This document shows positions 8,551-13,014 of a DNA stretch of 13,014 nucleotides, in pieces. The DNA is taken from the NCBI GenBank assembly GCA_004000155.1, contig RCSS01000282.1:1-13014 (forward strand). The letters are read 5' to 3'. The position numbers and the translations under genes were made by a program. The notes below the pieces were generated by a model. It saw only the letters and a program-made list of their open reading frames with translations. It made no database searches and was not told the DNA's origin. The DNA comes from Tubulinosema ratisbonensis. Lineage: Eukaryota > Microsporidia > Tubulinosematidae. How positions within the stretch are numbered: position 1 is the stretch's first letter; each line of letters starts with the position of its first letter.

Positions 8551-11500
8551 TACCAAAATAAACTCTCACACAATCATCCCCAAAATAATTAACCAAATAC
8601 TTCTTAACACTCTTTTCCATTAACTTACATTCCTTGGTGTAATATGAATTATGTCCATTAAAATTAATACAATTCTCTTTTATTAATTTATAATCATTTA
8701 TAAAGTGTCCTAATGTGACATACATCTTTAATTCACATTTATAAATTATCTTTTTTAAATACATTTGTCTTTGTATTTTGCTTTTATAAAGTAAATCTTC
8801 TATTTTGTCAAAGAAATGTTTTGATTCATTTAATTTTGATATTTCATTTATTATGGTAAAAAGTACTTTGTTAAACTCTGATTGGTTAATTTTATTGTAA
8901 TTATAATTCTTTTTTAATTCATTTTCTAAGGTAATATTGTTAATTTTATTTTCGGATTGATTATTTTCATTATTGTAAATTAAACCATTCCTTTCTTCTA
9001 ACCAATTATTTACCTCTGCTAAACATATCTTACCATCTAAAGATATCTCTGATTTATTATGATTAAACATAATACAATTAATAAACACTCTTTTTAACTC
9101 ATAAATAAATACATTCTCATTAAAATATCCTTCATTCTTTAATTTATTATTTATCACTGATAAACTTAAAGGCATTCTTACAATGTCTAAGTATTTTATT
9201 AATTTAAATAATTTATAATCTACTGGTTCAATAAAAGGATTGCTTTCTTTTTTATTAAATAATTTTGTAAGTAAATTATTTAATCTTTCTTTGTTTACTA
9301 AAATTATTTCTTTTTGTGGTAAAAAATCATAAACTAATTTTTCAAAATTATTGTAAATGTTTTTTATTTGTAAATAAATTTTTGAACCATATTTTTCGTA
9401 TGTCAGTGCATAAAGTAATGATAAATTAATTTGTGTAAACAAATTAATTAATGATTCATAATCAATTGTAAAGTCATCTTTATTGGGTAATAAACTTATT
9501 TCTAAAAAGGTTAATGGTTTAAATTCAAAGAATTCTTCTGTTTCTCTTTTTTCTAAAATTAATTCATCAATTTTAGAAATTCCTTCTAAATTAATTAATT
9601 CATTAATTAATTTATGATTATTCATTTGTTCATAATTTAATAAAAAAACATCTTTTTTAATTTTAGGAATGTGTCTTTTTACTTTTACTAAGAAATCTTT
9701 TGGCTCGTATTCATTGATTTTTTTAATTTTTATTTTAATTTTTTTCTTCTTTTCTGGTGTTGAAGAAAGTTCTTTTATAAATAAATCAACAAATGGGTCC
9801 GTTTCTACTTTAATAAGTGGTATTACTTCTACCTTCCTATTTTTTTCTTGTGATTCATATAATTTAAAAGAAATTAATTCTGATTCTTCCTCTTGTTCTT
9901 TTAAAATTACTTCATCACTAAATTCATGCAATTTTATTTCTTCTATTTTTTTTATTTCTTTTCCTTTATTTTCTAAAAATAAAATTACTTCTATTAGTTG
10001 TTCAAAAAGTAAAATATCACTGCAAAATGGTATTAATTCATAAAACATTCTTTTATGTTCTTTAAAGTATTTTAAATAATCATTTGTTATGACACTAGAA
10101 ATTAAATTTTTTATAGAAGTAAGGATGTGTAATTTTATTAAGTAGTGGTCTTCTCTTAGTAATTTAAATAAATAATGAATATCTTCTTTTAAAATTATAA
10201 GTATTTCTAAGGCAACTAGTCTTACTGCTGTAGTATTTCCCTTTGAAGAATATTTTTTTATGATTGGTTGATTTAATTTTATATACCCGTAAATTAATAA
10301 CCTTCCTAAAGAAAGTAAACAATTAACTGTTATAATATTATTAGGTGAAGAAAATATCAAATCTAATTTTCTGTACCTTTCGATTAATTCAAGTGATTTT
10401 ATCAAAGATTCTTTGTGTTTCTCATTAATTATTAAAAAGTTATTTTGTTCTTTTGATATTTCTTTACATTCTTTGTCAGAAATTGTGTTTATGTAATCTT
10501 TCTCTTCAAAAAAATTATTAAAATCATTCAATTCTTTGTAAGAATCATCAAACTGAAATTCATATCCACTACTTTCCTCTTTAGAATTAATTTCTTGATA
10601 ACAAAGTGGTAAAGAAAGAGAATCAATTGCTGTCCCTAAAAGGTATGAATCATCATAAAAATTACTTTCATTATCATTGTAAATTAATGAATTATTAATA
10701 AATGAAGCACAAACATCTCTTATGATAATTTCTCTGTCATTAAATCTTTTTTTGATGTAAGGATAGCAAAGTGAAATACTTTTTATTAAATGTTTTTGTA
10801 TAAAATATTGCGTAAAATTATTAAAATCATTTGGTTTTATAATTGTAGATCCTTGCAAACAAAATTTTTTTACAAAAAATTGAATTATTTTTTGATATCC
10901 GTCATATTCAGAAAAATTCATTTGGCAAAGAGAATTCATTGCTTCAATTCTGATTTTATAAAAAATGTGTTGGTCATAAATAATTCTTTCAAAAACTGAA
11001 CAAATTTGTTCATTTGGCCTTTTTTCCAGTGCTCTGATAGATTCATACTGGCTTACCACATTTTTATCATTGATCAATGCTTCTAAAAACATAAAATCTG
11101 GTTGGTGTAATTCAATTCCTGATAAAAATTCATTCTTAGGATCAATCCTAAGCCAAAGCAAAGAAATAGAATCATTCTCTTTTTTCTTGTTCTTCTTTGT
11201 TCGTGTGTGATAAGTAAAAACTAATTCATTTTTTTGCAAATTGTAAAAATGTTCAAACACTCCTTCTATTTCATGCGCTTTGATGCATAAACTACCATTA
11301 AATCTTTTATTACTGTTTGGCATATTAGAAGTACCTTTTTGTTTTATTTGTAAAGAAACTTTGTTCTTTTTTTGTTCAATTTCAAATGTACATACAAAAA
11401 TAACTAACCCTGGTTTGTTAACGTAAACCTCAAATAAATTATACATCTCTTTTCCTGTAACATTCTTAATAATTTTAATCAAATCTTCTGAGTAAACAAC

Positions 11501-12739
11501 TATTTTTTCTAAAACAGAAAAAATTATTTTTTGTAAAAATGCTTTGCTTAAATTATTTTCTAAAATAAAAATAAATAATTTTGACTTGATTTTGAAAAAA
11601 TGTGACAGTTTGGAAAATTTGCTTCTTTTAGGATCATTCAGTGCCAGTTCATTAACATCCTTAGAAATAATAAAATCTTTTTCTTTCTTTAACCTAAAAA
11701 GTACTTCATTATTTCCTAAAAAATACTTTAAACAATTATCACTTAAATATCCTATCATTCCTTGTTTTATATACTCAGATCCAATAAAACTTGTAAAAAT
11801 TTGGTAACTCAATGCATAAGAAATTTTTTCTTTAAAAGTAAAGTTTTGTTCTATTGAAGAAAGAAGGTTTGGTAAAAAAGAAATAGAAATAAAACATGTA
11901 TTTTTTCCTATGCATAAACTTTCTAAGTTAGAAAATACAATTAAAAATCTTGGAAATTCAAAATTGATAAAATTTTCTAAAAACTTTGTGCACGTCAAAA
12001 TGTCATTTATGATTTCTTTGACATTTTCTTTTATTTTGTTATTTTTTTCATTTTGGTTCATTGGAAAATAAATTATTTTGCTGTCATCTCCTGTGACAAC
12101 TTCTAGAAAATCAAAGGTACCTACAGCAAAATTGATACTTTCTTGTAATGCATTATCTAAATGGTATGAAAAAATATTATATTCCTTTTGTTCTACCATT
12201 CCTTTATACTTTCCAGGTGAAATGACTGAGTAACCACCTTTTACAATATAAAAGAGATCAAACGGGAAGCATAGACTATAAATCACGTTTGGAAATATCA
12301 TAAAGGAATTAAAATTCATGTTTTCAGCCAAAAATTCTTTATGGTCGCATTTTTCAAAAAAATTTATGCAAACATTTGTTTTATTTGTTTTGTATTTTAT
12401 TTTTAGTTTAAAAGATTTCTTTTCTGTGTTTACATTCACTTTTGCTATCTGAGAGCTTAAAAAATCTTTTACAAAATTTGGGTCGTATTTCTCAGCATAT
12501 TTATTAGAATCAAAGGTAGTAATTTCAAAAAATAGTTTTTCTTCTTCTGTGTCAGTAATCAGTTTAACTTCTTCTATGTCTAAACCTGATACCTTATATT
12601 CAATAAACTCTGTCCTGTTGTCAGCTTCAAAAAAAGTTTCTATGTATCCATTATATATCTTTTTGTCTAAATCTACGTAATAAATATTTTTTTGTTTCAC
12701 TACAGTGTACTTTTGCATGAAGGAATTAAAAAAATTCAT
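8546..12739 (-). CDS. TAF2: TFIID subunit 2 (TAF2-like) with two C-terminal bromodomain modules
   Basis: This is an intact, intronless 1397-codon frame. TAF2 is the TFIID subunit that helps contact core promoter DNA in the nucleus. Residues about 1-450 look like the M1-aminopeptidase fold: where active enzymes have HELAHQ, this protein reads YALSYQ (308-313), and where they have the downstream NEG.A.Y helix it reads KQGMIGYL (325-332), so the zinc site is lost as in known TAF2. Residues about 560-930 are helical and repeat-like, fitting the HEAT-type region, followed by acidic and then Lys-rich low-complexity stretches (about 930-1030). Residues about 1150-1245 fit a bromodomain: PFIEPVD, then MPLSLSVINNKL, then NCIMFN with the acetyl-lysine Asn at 1226. 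Residues about 1289-1385 fit a second, more diverged one, with NCINFN (Asn1361) but no PMDL-like segment. The total length is near that of yeast TAF2 (about 1400). Met8 is an alternative start. The family call rests on motifs, not a search. Confidence 0.8.
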   Translation of the reverse strand: MNFFNSFMQKYTVVKQKNIYYVDLDKKIYNGYIETFFEADNRTEFIEYKVSGLDIEEVKLITDTEEEKLFFEITTFDSNKYAEKYDPNFVKDFLSSQIAKVNVNTEKKSFKLKIKYKTNKTNVCINFFEKCDHKEFLAENMNFNSFMIFPNVIYSLCFPFDLFYIVKGGYSVISPGKYKGMVEQKEYNIFSYHLDNALQESINFAVGTFDFLEVVTGDDSKIIYFPMNQNEKNNKIKENVKEIINDILTCTKFLENFINFEFPRFLIVFSNLESLCIGKNTCFISISFLPNLLSSIEQNFTFKEKISYALSYQIFTSFIGSEYIKQGMIGYLSDNCLKYFLGNNEVLFRLKKEKDFIISKDVNELALNDPKRSKFSKLSHFFKIKSKLFIFILENNLSKAFLQKIIFSVLEKIVVYSEDLIKIIKNVTGKEMYNLFEVYVNKPGLVIFVCTFEIEQKKNKVSLQIKQKGTSNMPNSNKRFNGSLCIKAHEIEGVFEHFYNLQKNELVFTYHTRTKKNKKKENDSISLLWLRIDPKNEFLSGIELHQPDFMFLEALINDKNVVSQYESIRALEKRPNEQICSVFERIIYDQHIFYKIRIEAMNSLCQMNFSEYDGYQKIIQFFVKKFCLQGSTIIKPNDFNNFTQYFIQKHLIKSISLCYPYIKKRFNDREIIIRDVCASFINNSLIYNDNESNFYDDSYLLGTAIDSLSLPLCYQEINSKEESSGYEFQFDDSYKELNDFNNFFEEKDYINTISDKECKEISKEQNNFLIINEKHKESLIKSLELIERYRKLDLIFSSPNNIITVNCLLSLGRLLIYGYIKLNQPIIKKYSSKGNTTAVRLVALEILIILKEDIHYLFKLLREDHYLIKLHILTSIKNLISSVITNDYLKYFKEHKRMFYELIPFCSDILLFEQLIEVILFLENKGKEIKKIEEIKLHEFSDEVILKEQEEESELISFKLYESQEKNRKVEVIPLIKVETDPFVDLFIKELSSTPEKKKKIKIKIKKINEYEPKDFLVKVKRHIPKIKKDVFLLNYEQMNNHKLINELINLEGISKIDELILEKRETEEFFEFKPLTFLEISLLPNKDDFTIDYESLINLFTQINLSLLYALTYEKYGSKIYLQIKNIYNNFEKLVYDFLPQKEIILVNKERLNNLLTKLFNKKESNPFIEPVDYKLFKLIKYLDIVRMPLSLSVINNKLKNEGYFNENVFIYELKRVFINCIMFNHNKSEISLDGKICLAEVNNWLEERNGLIYNNENNQSENKINNITLENELKKNYNYNKINQSEFNKVLFTIINEISKLNESKHFFDKIEDLLYKSKIQRQMYLKKIIYKCELKMYVTLGHFINDYKLIKENCINFNGHNSYYTKECKLMEKSVKKYLVNYFGDDCVRVYFGK

Positions 12740-12754
12740 AAATTAATTAAAAAT

Positions 12755-12761
12755 AAAATTT
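12755..12761 (-). promoter_or_regulatory. AAATTT-like element upstream of TAF2
   Basis: On the minus strand AAATTTTATTT begins 22 bases before the ATG at 12739, placing the AAATTTT core 15 bases from it. The position resembles AAATTT-like signals described near microsporidian start codons. The whole leader is nearly pure A/T, so chance is likely. Confidence 0.2.
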
Positions 12762-12769
12762 AATTATTT

Positions 12770-12891
12770 AATTTTATTTTATTTTAATTTTAATTTATAT
12801 TTATTTCAATTTTAATTACAATTTTACGCTGTTATTTTATTTTATTTATTATTTTTAATATATTTTATTTTATTTTATTTATTATTTTTAA
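12770..12891. repeat. TTTTA-type low-complexity tract with a 25-bp direct repeat
   Basis: This is the upstream flank of TAF2 and is almost free of G and C. It is dominated by TTTTA/TTTA words. A 25-base segment at 12834-12858 recurs identically at 12867-12891, 33 bases further on. It appears to be a slippage-prone simple repeat. Long A/T tracts upstream of a start codon could also exclude nucleosomes, but that is inference. Confidence 0.7.
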
Positions 12892-12917
12892 GTAATTATA
12901 GAGTTATTCATAATTGT

Positions 12918-13014
12918 ATGCAAAATAATTCAAAATAAATGCAAAATAATTCAAAATATATGCAAAATAATTTAAAAATATATGCAAAATAATTTAAAAA
13001 TATATACAAAATAG
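12918..13014. repeat. 21-22 bp minisatellite, at least 4.5 copies
   Basis: Tandem units begin ATGCAAAATAAT and start at 12918, 12939, 12960 and 12982, with a partial fifth unit (ATACAAAATAG) at 13004-13014. Units 1-2 are 21 bases and carry TTCAAAATA; units 3-4 are 22 bases and carry TTTAAAAATA, showing pairwise homogenisation. The array reaches the window end and may continue. It contains only an occasional G or C per unit and no frame long enough to be a gene. Confidence 0.85.

Noticed and set aside
9669..10043. 124-codon plus-strand frame
   Set aside because: Lies entirely antisense to TAF2. Ser/Phe-rich composition is what the complement of Lys/Glu-rich codons gives.
10790..11807. Two further plus-strand frames (10790-10999 and 11544-11807)
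   Set aside because: Both are antisense to TAF2 and are shadows of it.

Overview
The window looks like a very AT-rich, gene-poor stretch of a eukaryotic nuclear genome, most likely a microsporidian with an expanded genome. The grounds are intronless open frames, very high A+T, Lys/Asn/Ile/Phe-rich proteins, no bacterial ribosome-binding sites or operons, AATAAA-type signals near stop codons, and a fast-evolved general transcription factor subunit. The assignment to microsporidia is inference. No tRNA, rRNA or CRISPR was recognised.

Layout: 1-2247 is a long spacer without a convincing gene. 2248-3405 (+) and 5077-6249 (+) encode two diverged paralogues of 385 and 390 residues, each with a hydrophobic N-terminus like a signal peptide, separated by a 1.7 kb spacer. 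I do not recognise the family. 6250-8545 is a third long spacer. Inside it, at about 7740-7970, lies a distinctly GC-richer island that can form several stems and could be a structured RNA gene or a decayed gene. 8546-12739 (-) is one intact 1397-residue frame. I read it as TAF2, the TFIID subunit with an inactive M1-aminopeptidase fold, carrying two bromodomain-like modules at its C-terminus. The right end is almost pure A/T with TTTTA-type repeats, followed by a 21-22 bp minisatellite that runs off the window.

The genes do not form an obvious pathway. TAF2 is a nuclear housekeeping protein. The paralogous pair looks like a lineage-specific secreted family expanded by local duplication, as is common in intracellular parasites. 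Non-coding base composition appears to change near 8.15-8.25 kb: the spacers to the left carry more G+C than the nearly pure A/T flanks of TAF2. The left part may therefore have a different history from the housekeeping block.
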